DNA from: JBNRMR01 sp050942895
GTDB lineage: Bacteria > Bacillota > Clostridia > Christensenellales > UBA1750
Assembly: GCA_050942895.1 (NCBI GenBank)
Contig: JBMNOE010000008.1
Coordinates: 1-64,000, forward strand
Length of the DNA: 64,000 bases
Reading direction: 5' to 3'
The position numbers and the translations under genes are program-made. Positions 8,652 through 17,000 of the stretch are shown here, piece after piece. The notes under the pieces are model-generated. The model was not told the origin of the DNA, did not search any database, and saw only the letters and a list, made by a program, of their open reading frames with translations. The stretch's first letter is position 1. Every line of letters begins with the position of its first letter.

Positions 8652-9236
8652 ATGGCAGAATTCTTTAGCAAATTTCTTAGATTTATAGGCGTTGAGGAAG
8701 ATGATGACGACGATCAGATGGATTATGAGGAAACGGCGCAATATCCATCCGACAGCGCCCGCGTGGCTAAGTATCCGAATCCGCAGCCTTACAGGCAGCA
8801 AGCGGGCGGCTACGGCCAGGCGCAATATTCTCAGCAGCAAACAGGCAGGCAGCAGTACCAGCCTGAAACAGCAAGCGCAAGAAATAAGGGGGGCAAAGTC
8901 GTGCAGCATCCTTCATATGAAAACAGCAATGTGAAGCATCAGACAACCATTTATCAGATCAGCGAGCACACCGAGGCCAAGGCCGTCATCGATGATCTTC
9001 TCACGGGCAAATCGGTGCTTTTGAACCTGGAAAACCTGGACGCTGTTGAAAGCCAGCGGGTTATCGACACCCTGAGCGGCGCGGCATACGCCATCTCCGC
9101 GAAGCTGCGCAAAGTGGCCCATCAGACCTATCTTATTGCGCCGGTAAATGTTGAAATCGGGGGCAATTATGCGGATGAGAGCGGCAGGGGCGCTTCCTCG
9201 GGCGCAGGATCCATCTTCAGGAGCCGAGGCGAATAG
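8652..9236 (+). CDS. sepF: Cell division protein SepF
   Basis: A 194-residue SepF: an N-terminal amphipathic membrane-binding helix (MAEFFSKFLRFIG), an acidic and Gln-rich linker (about 15-95) and the C-terminal SepF fold (about 98-175, with VLLNLENLDAVESQRVIDTL). SepF bundles FtsZ filaments and tethers them to the membrane at the division site. CGGAGG lies 11 bases before ATG 8652. Its stop codon shares one base with the GTG start of yggT, so the two are translationally coupled. Confidence 0.95.
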   Translation: MAEFFSKFLRFIGVEEDDDDDQMDYEETAQYPSDSARVAKYPNPQPYRQQAGGYGQAQYSQQQTGRQQYQPETASARNKGGKVVQHPSYENSNVKHQTTIYQISEHTEAKAVIDDLLTGKSVLLNLENLDAVESQRVIDTLSGAAYAISAKLRKVAHQTYLIAPVNVEIGGNYADESGRGASSGAGSIFRSRGE

Positions 9237-9514
9237 TGAGCGAAACCATTTACATAATAATAACATCGCTGGCGACGCTTCTAAGACTGTATTCATACCT
9301 GATAGTTATCGCAGCCATATGCAGTTGGTTTTTAAAGCCGAACAATAAGTTTCTGGTGTTGGTGCGCTCTTTGACGGAGCCGATAATATACCCCTTCAGA
9401 AAGATATCGATGAAGTTGACGGAAAGAATGCAGATGCCCCTGGACTTTTCGCCGATGATGGCCTATCTTGCCCTGCAGATAATGATCGGCATGCTTCAGC
9501 GGCTTTTGTTTTAG
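9236..9514 (+). CDS. yggT: YggT/YlmG family membrane protein
   Basis: A 92-residue protein with two membrane helices (about 3-27 and 66-88) around the short conserved loop FLVLVRSLTEPIIYPFRK. It starts at GTG 9236, overlapping the sepF stop by one base, with CAGGAG just upstream. Members lie beside sepF in most Firmicutes and are linked to division or membrane organisation; no activity is established. Confidence 0.9.
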   Translation: MSETIYIIITSLATLLRLYSYLIVIAAICSWFLKPNNKFLVLVRSLTEPIIYPFRKISMKLTERMQMPLDFSPMMAYLALQIMIGMLQRLLF

Positions 9515-9525
9515 CGGTTCAGGCC

Positions 9526-10266
9526 ATGCAAAAGGACGCAGTTTTTTCCTCCGGCAGGATGGACGACCTAATATCCCGCGCCCAGAGGACGGGTATCACG
9601 CAGTTCACTCCCTTTATCGACCCCGCAGCCGCCTGGGAAATGGCGCGGATATGCAAGAGCATCGGCCTTCCCTGCCACAGTTGCGGCGGCTACGACGAGG
9701 CCGAGCGCCGGGTGCTGGCGGTGGGCGATGGTGCTAAAGAAGCGGTTTTTCCCGTGCAGGCGCTCATGGTCAGTTGGGATAAGAGATTCGAAGGACCCGC
9801 ACATCACGATATTTTGGGAGCGATAATGGCTCTTGGCGTAAAGAGGGAAACCTTTGGAGATATTTTGGCGGGCGACGGCGCAGCCTATGTGTTTGCGCTT
9901 TCAACCATGGCGCAGACGATATTGCTGCTTTCCAGCGCTGGGCGCGCCACTGTGCGGGTTGATTATTGCGAACCAAAGGATATAATAAAGCCCCGGGGAA
10001 GGACGGTATCGGCCACCTTTAAATCCTTTCGGCTGGACGCTATCGTGGCCGAGGCCATGCGGATTTCAAGGCCCGGCGCCTCCCAGCTTATTTCACAGGG
10101 CAGAGTTTTTCTAAACTTCGTGCCCTGCCTCAAGGCGGATGAACGAATAAAAACCGGCGATATCATCAGCGTGCGCGGCATGGGGCGCGTAAAGATTGGC
10201 GAGGCCGGGGGCAGAAGCCGCAAGGACAGAATATATCTTACCATGGAGGTTTTCTCCAGGACATAA
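9526..10266 (+). CDS. ylmH: YlmH-type S4 RNA-binding protein
   Basis: A 246-residue protein with an N-terminal YlmH-type domain (about 1-160) and a C-terminal S4 RNA-binding domain (about 170-235; SFRLDAIVAEAMRISRPGAS, then a GRVFLNF stretch). B. subtilis YlmH acts on stalled ribosomal large subunits in quality control. The ribosome site before ATG 9526 is weak and the gene lies 11 bases after yggT, so coupling is likely. Order and length match the usual cluster. Confidence 0.9.
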   Translation: MQKDAVFSSGRMDDLISRAQRTGITQFTPFIDPAAAWEMARICKSIGLPCHSCGGYDEAERRVLAVGDGAKEAVFPVQALMVSWDKRFEGPAHHDILGAIMALGVKRETFGDILAGDGAAYVFALSTMAQTILLLSSAGRATVRVDYCEPKDIIKPRGRTVSATFKSFRLDAIVAEAMRISRPGASQLISQGRVFLNFVPCLKADERIKTGDIISVRGMGRVKIGEAGGRSRKDRIYLTMEVFSRT

Positions 10267-10319
10267 TAACTTTTCCATATGACACAAAACAAACAGAAAC
10301 GATTCCGGAGGAGGACATC

Positions 10320-10880
10320 ATGAACTCAAGAGACATTCACGAAATGAGATTCAAGACCAGGCTCAGTGGCTACAGCACCATGGAGGTAGATAACTTCATG
10401 GCGCAGATCGCCGACGCCCTTGATAGTCTAAGCTCCGAGAAAGACCAACTTCAGGCTAAGAATGAAGCGCTCTCCAGCCAGCTTGAGGAGTACAAGGAGA
10501 TGGAAAGAGCGATTCGCGAGTCCATGGTATCGGCGCAGAAGACATCAATATCCATCACTGACGAGGCCCGCGTAAGAGCCGGAGCCATAACCGAGTCTGC
10601 GCAGGAGCAGGCAAAAAAGACAATCGATGAGGCCAACGCCTCCTCCGAGAAGATAATCGGAGATGCCCACAGCAAAACAGCGCAGTTGCACGAAATGCAA
10701 AAACGCTTGAGCGCGGTTATAGAGGACTATAAAAAGCAGATCCGTACGGTGATGAGCACCCAGCTTGCCGCCATGGAGGATATCTTTGTTCCCGTGGATG
10801 CCGATTCCCCCGAGGATCTTACCGGCGATAATCAAGGCGAAGAGGACATGAAGGCCGAAAGCACTGAGCAAAGCGCATAA
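10320..10880 (+). CDS. divIVA: DivIVA domain protein
   Basis: 186 residues. The N-terminus has the membrane-binding DivIVA signature (DIHEMRFKTRLSGYSTMEVD, NFM), followed by a long heptad-rich coiled coil (about 28-150) and an acidic tail. DivIVA recognises negatively curved membrane at poles and septa and recruits partners. CGGAGGAGG lies 7 bases before ATG 10320. Confidence 0.93.
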   Translation: MNSRDIHEMRFKTRLSGYSTMEVDNFMAQIADALDSLSSEKDQLQAKNEALSSQLEEYKEMERAIRESMVSAQKTSISITDEARVRAGAITESAQEQAKKTIDEANASSEKIIGDAHSKTAQLHEMQKRLSAVIEDYKKQIRTVMSTQLAAMEDIFVPVDADSPEDLTGDNQGEEDMKAESTEQSA

Positions 10881-10953
10881 GCAGGCCCCGCTCTTTTTCA
10901 TCAGGCGCATTATTCCGCAGCATCGTGGGATAATATTGCAGAGGTGCTGCGCA

Positions 10954-11175
10954 GTGAAGGATACCAACTGGGAGAGGATATGCAAGGAACTTGTCTACGC
11001 CCTTGAAAGGACGAACATACGCGAATACTCGTCCCTTTTGTGCAACACGCGAAAGTTCATGCTGGTAAGCTTTCTGGCGGGGATATTCCGCGGCCTTGGA
11101 ACCGCCATAGGCTTCAGCGTGCTTGGCGCCGTCGCTTTGATGATACTCAGCAAGGTCTTTGGGCTAAAGTTTTAG
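10954..11175 (+). CDS. DUF5665-type small membrane protein
   Basis: About 73 residues. A soluble N-terminal helix (about 1-35, including LVYALERTNIREYSSLLCNT) is followed by a glycine-rich hydrophobic segment (about 38-66, FLAGIFRGLGTAIGFSVLGA) likely to span the membrane. This matches a small family found beside division genes in Clostridia. GTG 10954 is chosen because AGAGGTG lies 6 bases upstream; an in-frame TTG at 10936 has no site. Function is unknown. Confidence 0.75.
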   Translation: MKDTNWERICKELVYALERTNIREYSSLLCNTRKFMLVSFLAGIFRGLGTAIGFSVLGAVALMILSKVFGLKF

Positions 11176-11278
11176 CTTTTTTGCTTTTTTGCTTCTTTGC
11201 TTCTTTCTCTTCTTAATTATAAAAGCAGATATTACAGCCCACAACAAAAAGAAAAAAGAAAAAATTTGGAGGAAAGCT

Positions 11279-11794
11279 ATGAGGCGCTGGTACACAGCCA
11301 TTATCATATTCGTTATTGCTATCGACAGGCTCGTAAAGCTTTGGACCGTCAAAACCCTTGCCCTATATGAAACCCTGCCGATATGGGAGGGTGTTTTTCA
11401 TTTTACATATGTGGAAAACAAGGGGGCGGCCTTCGGTATGCTCCAGGGCCAATTCCTGTTTTTTTTCATAATCACAGCGGTGCTGACACTGGCCCTCGTA
11501 TGGATTTTATACTTCCGCCTGCCGAAGATAAAGGGCTGCGGCGTCGGCCTTGCGATGCTTCTGGGCGGCGCTTTGGGCAATTTCTATGATCGGGCTGTCT
11601 ACGGCTTTGTGGTGGACACATTCGATTTTCGCCTGATCAACTTTGCCGTTTTCAACGTGGCGGACAGCGCCATCTGCGTGGGCGCGGCAGTCTTCCTCCT
11701 GTTCTATATAATAAGCGATTTTAAAGCCGCGAAGCAGGCGAAGGCCGACGCCCTTAAGACCCGGGAGGCCAACCCGGAGGCTGCTGAAAAATGA
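11279..11794 (+). CDS. lspA: Lipoprotein signal peptidase II
   Basis: A 171-residue membrane aspartyl protease with four membrane segments that removes signal peptides from lipidated prolipoproteins. Both catalytic aspartates are in their usual settings: GNFYDRAVYGFVVD and FNVADSAICVG. The early DRLVKLW motif is also present. ATG 11279 follows TTGGAGGAAAGCT; the open frame continues 30 codons upstream but lacks a ribosome site and would give a non-homologous basic extension. It overlaps rluD by four bases (ATGA). The window encodes at least four lipoproteins that would be substrates. Confidence 0.95.
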   Translation: MRRWYTAIIIFVIAIDRLVKLWTVKTLALYETLPIWEGVFHFTYVENKGAAFGMLQGQFLFFFIITAVLTLALVWILYFRLPKIKGCGVGLAMLLGGALGNFYDRAVYGFVVDTFDFRLINFAVFNVADSAICVGAAVFLLFYIISDFKAAKQAKADALKTREANPEAAEK

Positions 11795-12705
11795 ACTTTA
11801 CAGTGGACTCTAATCAGGCAGGCGAAAGGCTGGACAGATTCCTCGCGCAGATAACCGGCGAAACCCGCGCGCGAATTCAGAGCCTTATTGCGGATGGCTG
11901 CGCCAGCGTCAACGGCGCGCCTCCCCAGAAGAATGGGCAGCTTCTGCGGGAGGGCGATATAGTCCAGCTAAATATACCAAAACCCCGGGAGTACGGCGCA
12001 TTTCCCCAGAATATTCCTCTGGAAATCATCCACGAGGATGCTTCGATAATCGTGATAAACAAGCCCAGGGGCATGGTCGTTCATCCTGCCGCCGGCAACC
12101 CCGACGGCACGCTGGTGAACGCGCTGCTATTCCACTGCCGTGATCTTTCCGGCATAGGGGGCCAGCTTCGCCCCGGCATAGTCCACCGGCTGGACAAGAT
12201 GACCACGGGGCTCATCGTTGCCGCGAAAAATGACGAAGCGCATATTTCCCTTTCCGATCAGCTAAAGGAGCGCAGCGCAGGGCGGATGTACGCGGCGCTG
12301 CTTCTGGGTAGTCTTAAAAGTGAGCATGTCTTTGTGGATGCGCCCATTGCCCGCCACAAAAGCGACCGCAAGAAGATGGCCATTTCTCCCGACGGAAGAC
12401 CCGCTCAGACTGATTTTTACGCCATGCAGAGCCTGCGTTCCTCCACTTTGGTGAAGTGCAGGCTGCACACAGGCAGAACTCATCAAATAAGAGTCCACGC
12501 TGCCTCCATCGGACACCCGGTGATGGGCGACGAGGTCTACGGCCCCAGAATAAAAAACGACGCGCAGGTAATGATGCTCCACGCATATTCGCTCTCATTC
12601 ATTCATCCCGCCAGCGGAGAGCCCATCTCTTTCAGCGCCGCCCCGCCCGAGGATTTTCTTTCAGAGCTTAAAAGATTCGGCTGGCAGGGCGAACCCTCCT
12701 GGTGA
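11791..12705 (+). CDS. rluD: RluD-family 23S rRNA pseudouridine synthase
   Basis: 304 residues: an N-terminal S4 domain (about 8-65) and a pseudouridine synthase domain with the catalytic HRLDKMTTGLIVAAK motif (about 131-145; Asp133 is the nucleophile) and the later HQIRVHAASIGHPVMGDEVY block. It would convert uridines to pseudouridine in large-subunit rRNA. Its ATG overlaps the lspA stop, as in B. subtilis lspA-ylyB. The site specificity (RluC or RluD type) cannot be settled by eye. Confidence 0.93.
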   Translation: MNFTVDSNQAGERLDRFLAQITGETRARIQSLIADGCASVNGAPPQKNGQLLREGDIVQLNIPKPREYGAFPQNIPLEIIHEDASIIVINKPRGMVVHPAAGNPDGTLVNALLFHCRDLSGIGGQLRPGIVHRLDKMTTGLIVAAKNDEAHISLSDQLKERSAGRMYAALLLGSLKSEHVFVDAPIARHKSDRKKMAISPDGRPAQTDFYAMQSLRSSTLVKCRLHTGRTHQIRVHAASIGHPVMGDEVYGPRIKNDAQVMMLHAYSLSFIHPASGEPISFSAAPPEDFLSELKRFGWQGEPSW

Positions 12706-12761
12706 TTTTCGTATTTGCCCCTCGAAAACTTTCTCCGCTTTCCCCTGCAATTAAAAGACTG

Positions 12762-12790
12762 GCATTCCGCCGCCCCCGGCCGCATATAAT
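12762..12790 (+). promoter_or_regulatory. Possible sporulation-type promoter before the 53-residue gene
   Basis: GCATT at 12762-12766 and CATATAAT at 12783-12790, 16 bases apart, resemble forespore or mother-cell sigma promoters more than a vegetative one. The embedded TATAAT (12785-12790) could also serve sigma-A. Tentative. Confidence 0.3.
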
Positions 12791-12810
12791 GCGTAACGGG
12801 GGTGCTGTTT

Positions 12811-12972
12811 ATGCGCATGAGGCAATGTAACAAGAGAAAATTGCTGGCTGGAATCGCCATTTTTGCAGGGGCATTGATATTGCTTTTCATAGTGCCTTTT
12901 TGGATATGGCTGGCGCTGCTGGGTTTCGCGCTGATAATCACGGGCTTGCTCCTTTTTCTAAAACCATGCTGA
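12811..12972 (+). CDS. Small membrane protein, 53 residues
   Basis: Starts at ATG 12811 after a GGGGGTG site and ends at TGA 12970. A basic N-terminus (MRMRQCNKRK) is followed by two hydrophobic segments (about 11-27 and 30-50) joined by a short turn with Pro29 and ending KPC, so it should be a membrane hairpin. I do not recognise the family. It lies between rluD and a SpoVM-like gene. Its last 10 codons are duplicated 45 bases downstream as a non-coding copy. Confidence 0.55.
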   Translation: MRMRQCNKRKLLAGIAIFAGALILLFIVPFWIWLALLGFALIITGLLLFLKPC

Positions 12973-13023
12973 ATAATAACTCTTTCGGGCTTGCTCCTTT
13001 TTTAAAAACCATGCTAAATAATG
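12941..13023 (+). repeat. Imperfect direct repeat copying the 3' end of the 53-residue gene
   Basis: CGGGCTTGCTCCTTTTT at 12941 and again at 12986 begins two copies of about 38 bases, each continuing through an AAACCATGCT segment. The first copy is the gene's 3' end; the second is untranslated. The offset is 45 bases. Confidence 0.8.
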
Positions 13024-13059
13024 AATTTTTCTCATATAGTACATCATGAGGTGATATAT

Positions 13060-13143
13060 ATGAGGATGATCTGCATTAAGTGCCCCAGATTGCTGCGGCC
13101 CCTGCTCAGGCTTTTTGTGAAGGATAAAAAGAAGGCTGGTTGA
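13060..13143 (+). CDS. spoVM: SpoVM-like sporulation micro-protein, 27 residues
   Basis: ATG 13060 follows an excellent GAGGTGAT ribosome site and encodes 27 residues beginning MRMICIKCPRLLRPLLRLF. Compared with B. subtilis SpoVM (26 residues), Ile6, Lys7, Pro9, a basic residue at 10 and Leu12 line up, and the rest can form an amphipathic basic helix with a charged tail. SpoVM marks the forespore surface through positive membrane curvature and anchors SpoIVA for coat assembly. CATATAGT at 13033-13040 resembles a sigma-E -10 box. The very short length limits certainty, but start, length and key residues agree. Confidence 0.72.
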   Translation: MRMICIKCPRLLRPLLRLFVKDKKKAG

Positions 13144-13248
13144 TTGCCCTCGCCTGCAAAATACGCTTTGCGGGGCAAAGCAAGGCGCTCAGGCTAAAGC
13201 AGGTGCGCCTTTTTGCCGCACAAATCCATGTCCTTCAGCGGTCATTTC

Positions 13249-13297
13249 AAAAAAGGCCCGTCCCTTTGCTCAAAGCACAAAGAGACAAGCCTTTTTC
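13249..13297 (-). terminator. Terminator of the rhamnosidase gene, possibly bidirectional
   Basis: On the minus strand AAAAAGGC...GTCTCTTTG pairs with CAAAGGGAC...GCCTTTTTT around a loop of about 9 bases. Both strands end in T-rich runs, so it could stop both convergent transcripts. Confidence 0.85.
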
Positions 13298-13336
13298 TTT
13301 AAATTAAGTTAAAAACCCGGGGGCTGCACAGAGCTT

Positions 13337-15961
13337 TTACGCAAGCCTGCACTCGATCACATGCTCCGCGCAATTGAGATCTATAACCGCCCTGCCCTCG
13401 GACAGAGGCAGAACCTCCCCATTCAGCGTCGCTTCATCGCAGGGGAAGCTGAACCTGGCGCTTGCATCAAAGGGTACGTTGATCACAAAGCGGATTTTAG
13501 TTTTAGCGTCATCAATATACTCCCACTTCACGCCGTAGAGCCCGGCAGCGGAAAGATATTCCATCTGGGCGAACTCAAGGCGCTTGTCCGTATGGGGCTC
13601 TATCACGACGCGCTTGAACCCGGGGGCGCTTTCGCAGGGCTTAAGCCCGCACATATGGCTGTACATCCATCCGGCGATGGCGCCGTAGGCATAGTGGTTC
13701 AGGCTGTTCATGCCGGTTCCGCTGATGGTGCCGTCGGGCAATATGGAGTTCCAGCGCTCCCAAATGGTTGTAGCACCCATGTTAACGGCGTAGAGCCAGC
13801 TTGGATAATCTTCATTCAGCAGCAGTGTGTAGGCGTAATCGGCCAGGCCGCAGTTCACCAACGTTTCGCAGATGTAGGCCGTTCCCACGAATCCTGTAGT
13901 CAGGTGAACCCCATAGGAGTCAAGGTTCTCCTTAAGATCCTTTATCACCCTATCCTTGTACTGGGGCGGCGCAATGTCGAAGTGAAGGGCCAGTATGTAG
14001 GCAGTTTGAGTGTTTATGGCAAGCCGCCCGGTTGGGGTGAAATACTCCTTCTGAATGGCCGCTTTCACCTCCTGGGAAAGCTTCTGATATCTTTCGCGGT
14101 CATCATCATAGCCCAATTCGGCAGCGGCTTTTGACGTCAGCAGAGCGGAATAATAGTAGTAGCAGGATGCAACGTAATATTGATCGGTGCCGCCAAGGCT
14201 GCCCGGCCTATGATTATCAAGGGCGAGCCAGTCCGCGAAATGATTTCCGTGAGTCCAAAGGCGCGAGCCGCCGCATTCGTTCTCGTCGATGCGGTAAACA
14301 TACTCCGTCCACAGCTTCATGCTCTCATACTGCTGCTCAAGCAGCGCTTTGTCGCCATACTGGACATATACTGTCCAGGGGATGATCGTCGCCGCATCCG
14401 CCCATGCACAGGAAGCAAAGCGCTTCTCATCCATACCAAGCTTTTTATATATGATTTGCAGCACATCGGGTATCACATGCGGCACCGCGCCGTCCAGATT
14501 TTTCTGAGCCCAAAGCATGTCATACATATATTTTGCAAAGAAGGCGGGCGTGTACATGTTGTAGCTGGCTGTGCGGGCGAATACCTGAGCGTCGCCTGTC
14601 CAGCCCATCCGCTCGTCCCGCTGAGGGCAGTCGGTCGGCACGTCCAGGAAATTGCCCCTCTGGCCCCAGAATGCATTTTGGAAGAGCTTGTTGACCTTTT
14701 CGTTGGAAGTCTTAATATTTCCCGTTACCGCAAGATCTGAGTGGATAACCTGAGCGGAAAAGTCCTCCAGGCGAATCTCCTTAAGGCCCTGTATCTTTGC
14801 ATAGCGGAACCCGTAAAATGTAAAGTAAGGGCGGACATGAGCCTTTTGCCCCGCCGATATATACCGATATTCCTGCTTTGCCGTCCGCAGGTTTTCGTTG
14901 TAGAAATTATCCTGCTGCAAAAGCTCCCCGAACTGTATGAACACCTCTGTGCCCTCCGGCTGATCCAGATCGAACTCGAGCCAACCTGTCAGCACCTGGC
15001 CGAAATCCAGCACATCTTCGCCGGCCGGCGTCTTAAGCAGTGCTATCGGCTTAACCGTCTCGGTTATCCTGACCGGCGGGCTCAGCCGCGCCACCAGGTT
15101 TATATCGGCATCGTCCGCCAAAACTGCGGCAGGCCCTCCCTCCCCCAGCCTCTCAAAGGGAACTTCCAGCCTGGCGTCATACTCCTCGCCGTCGTATATG
15201 CTGCTTGAAAGCACTGCGGACTTTTCACAGGCCCAGTCATCGCCTGTGCAGATGACCTCCGTCGTGCCGTCGCTATATTTAATATGCAGCTCGGCAATCA
15301 AAAGAAAGCTGTCGCCGTATAGCTCTTTCATTCCACGCTGAAAGCCGAAGCGGCCCTTATACCAGCCGTTCCCCAGCATAAATGCCACCATGTTTTCGCC
15401 CTGTTTCAGGCTCATTGTCACATCATAGGTCTGATATTGGACAAAGTTATCATAGCCGGTGAAAAATGGCGCGAGGAATTCGTCCCCCTCCTTGCAGCCG
15501 TTCATGTACAGCTCGTAAACCCCAAGGCCGGTGGCGTATACTCTTGCCGATTCCACCTGCTTTTCTATGCTGAAACGCTTCACAAACCAGGGATGCACTT
15601 CCTTTTCAAAGGGCGGGCCGATCCATTTCGCCTGCCAGGGCTCCCCCATCTTCGCGGTCTCAAACCAGGCGGGATCGCTCTCGGCGAAGTCACCGTTATC
15701 AGCCCAGACGAGAACCTTCCACCAATATCTTGTGTATGGCTCCAGCTCGATATCCGGCGAAAATGCGACGCTGCTTATGTCTTCCTTTCTGCCGCTGTCA
15801 AAGAGGGGGCTGGCGAAGTTTTCATCCTTCGCGACGATCACCTGCGCCGCCGACTGTCTCAAGGCGCCGGTCTCAAACACAGTCCATGAAAAGATCGGTC
15901 TTTCCATCTCATATCCCAAGGGGCATTCAAGATGGTTGGTATAAAGATTTTGAATCTTCAT
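13337..15961 (-). CDS. Alpha-L-rhamnosidase, GH78
   Basis: About 874 residues, matching multidomain bacterial GH78 enzymes: N-terminal beta domains (about 1-330), then an (alpha/alpha)6 barrel (about 410-760) and a C-terminal beta domain. The GH78 catalytic signature DCPQRDERMGWTGDAQVF lies near residue 445 with its acidic residues intact. It removes terminal alpha-L-rhamnose from rhamnogalacturonan or plant glycosides. ATG 15961 is chosen because AGGAGGAAACCAG precedes it; an in-frame upstream extension of 25 codons has no good site. No signal peptide, so cytoplasmic, consistent with the importers and lyases elsewhere in the window. Confidence 0.94.
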   Translation of the reverse strand: MKIQNLYTNHLECPLGYEMERPIFSWTVFETGALRQSAAQVIVAKDENFASPLFDSGRKEDISSVAFSPDIELEPYTRYWWKVLVWADNGDFAESDPAWFETAKMGEPWQAKWIGPPFEKEVHPWFVKRFSIEKQVESARVYATGLGVYELYMNGCKEGDEFLAPFFTGYDNFVQYQTYDVTMSLKQGENMVAFMLGNGWYKGRFGFQRGMKELYGDSFLLIAELHIKYSDGTTEVICTGDDWACEKSAVLSSSIYDGEEYDARLEVPFERLGEGGPAAVLADDADINLVARLSPPVRITETVKPIALLKTPAGEDVLDFGQVLTGWLEFDLDQPEGTEVFIQFGELLQQDNFYNENLRTAKQEYRYISAGQKAHVRPYFTFYGFRYAKIQGLKEIRLEDFSAQVIHSDLAVTGNIKTSNEKVNKLFQNAFWGQRGNFLDVPTDCPQRDERMGWTGDAQVFARTASYNMYTPAFFAKYMYDMLWAQKNLDGAVPHVIPDVLQIIYKKLGMDEKRFASCAWADAATIIPWTVYVQYGDKALLEQQYESMKLWTEYVYRIDENECGGSRLWTHGNHFADWLALDNHRPGSLGGTDQYYVASCYYYYSALLTSKAAAELGYDDDRERYQKLSQEVKAAIQKEYFTPTGRLAINTQTAYILALHFDIAPPQYKDRVIKDLKENLDSYGVHLTTGFVGTAYICETLVNCGLADYAYTLLLNEDYPSWLYAVNMGATTIWERWNSILPDGTISGTGMNSLNHYAYGAIAGWMYSHMCGLKPCESAPGFKRVVIEPHTDKRLEFAQMEYLSAAGLYGVKWEYIDDAKTKIRFVINVPFDASARFSFPCDEATLNGEVLPLSEGRAVIDLNCAEHVIECRLA

Positions 15962-15998
15962 CTGGTTTCCTCCTGATTTTCCGGCAGATGCCTGATAC

Positions 15999-16069
15999 TT
16001 ATGTGCGCTTATGCACACAGGGCAGCCGCCACTCATCTGTTTTCATTTTCCCTTAATTAAATTCGCCAT
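15999..16069 (-). other. Two short overlapping reading frames in the rhamnosidase leader
   Basis: An 8-codon frame (16069-16043, MANLIKGK) follows AGGAGGAGACGGG, and a 15-codon frame (16046-15999, beginning MKTDEWRLP) overlaps its stop by ATGA. They end 37 bases before the rhamnosidase start. They could be coupled leader peptides or chance. Confidence 0.25.
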
Positions 16070-16171
16070 GATGCCCGTCTCCTCCTGCCCATTTTCATAT
16101 ATTCTGTAATATCTGCTGTTGTTGCATTGCCTGACAGGCAAATATAGAGCAGCGCACAATTCCTTGCCCTG

Positions 16172-16199
16172 ATATTAAAAAGATTTTTTAAATGCTCAA
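16172..16199 (-). promoter_or_regulatory. Possible promoter of the rhamnosidase gene
   Basis: TTGAGC (16199-16194), 16 bases, TAATAT (16177-16172), leaving a leader of about 205 bases. Moderate match only. Confidence 0.4.
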
Positions 16200-16261
16200 A
16201 AGAACATTACAAATTCCACAAGTTTTTCTGAGGTATTGGAATCGCGGAATCCGCCGCAACC

Positions 16262-16345
16262 TGGCGCGCCTGAAGGGAGTCCGATACGCGCCTGGGCGGG
16301 CCGCCTTTTGAATCCCCGCTAATAACTGCCAACACAAAAAGGCTT
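16262..16345. repeat. Diverged copy of the tRNA-Arg 3'-end repeat
   Basis: TGGCGCGCCTGAAGGGAGTC is a diverged form of the 20-base tRNA-Arg 3' end (TGGCGTGCCTGAAGGGATTC at 17273). It is followed by GCGCCTGGGC...CCGCC and GAATCCCC, the same order as the units at 17001-17273. It abuts the 3' end of the HAD gene. Confidence 0.65.
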
Positions 16346-16904
16346 ATTCGGTGCGCACAGTAGCAAGAATATAGTTTACAGCTTCAAGGACATTTTCTGC
16401 AACAAAATCCGGCTCAATACCCTTCCATGTATCTCTGAATTGATTCATACTGCCTTTGCCTAAGCCTGTCAATACTAATATTGCCTTTGCACCTATGTTT
16501 TTGGCTAATACCATATCAGTCATGCCCATGTCACCGACAACAAAAGAATTTTTAATGCTTATATCAAAATCTTTTGTTGCTGAATCAATCATTCCTGTAT
16601 TAGGCTTTTTACAGATACAATTGTCTTTTTTCATGTGCGGGCAGCAATATACGGCATCAAAATGAGCATTATTTTTAGATAGTTCATCTTTTATTTGATT
16701 CAACTTTTCTTCATATTCTTCCCATGTTAATTCACCTTTAGATATGTGACTCTGATTTGTAATGCCGATTACTAAAATACCGTTGTCATTTAATTTTTTA
16801 ATTGCTTCAATAGAAAATGGATAGAAATCCAAAGATCTTATATCATCAGTTCCGATACCGCCAAGAGTTCCTTGAAAATCTAAAAATGCTGCAATATTGT
16901 GCAT
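16344..16904 (-). CDS. HAD-IIIA phosphatase-like protein with an altered motif I
   Basis: A 186-residue HAD-superfamily protein close to the HisB-N/GmhB type. Motif I reads LDFQGTL (Asp9), motif II GITNQS, and the loop CPHMKKDNCICKKP resembles the zinc loop of GmhB phosphatases; motif IV is GDMGMTD. The usual second Asp of motif I (general acid/base) is Gln11, so ordinary phosphatase activity is doubtful. AGGGAGG lies 6 bases before ATG 16904. The gene is clearly more AT-rich than its neighbours and sits between repeated tRNA-Arg 3'-end fragments, which suggests horizontal transfer. The substrate is unknown. Confidence 0.8.
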   Translation of the reverse strand: MHNIAAFLDFQGTLGGIGTDDIRSLDFYPFSIEAIKKLNDNGILVIGITNQSHISKGELTWEEYEEKLNQIKDELSKNNAHFDAVYCCPHMKKDNCICKKPNTGMIDSATKDFDISIKNSFVVGDMGMTDMVLAKNIGAKAILVLTGLGKGSMNQFRDTWKGIEPDFVAENVLEAVNYILATVRTE

Positions 16905-17000
16905 TAGAAACCTCCCTTGCTCTCTAAGTGCTTCTGTAACCTTATTATAGCAAAACCTCCCGAAAGAGCAATTTTAGCCTTTTCGGCAGATTTCATAATA

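Noticed and set aside
11189..11278. Longer LspA N-terminus
   Set aside because: The 30 extra codons are preceded by no ribosome site, while TTGGAGGAAAGCT sits just before ATG 11279.
13361..14740. Several long plus-strand frames
   Set aside because: All are antisense to the GH78 gene, without ribosome sites or known motifs.
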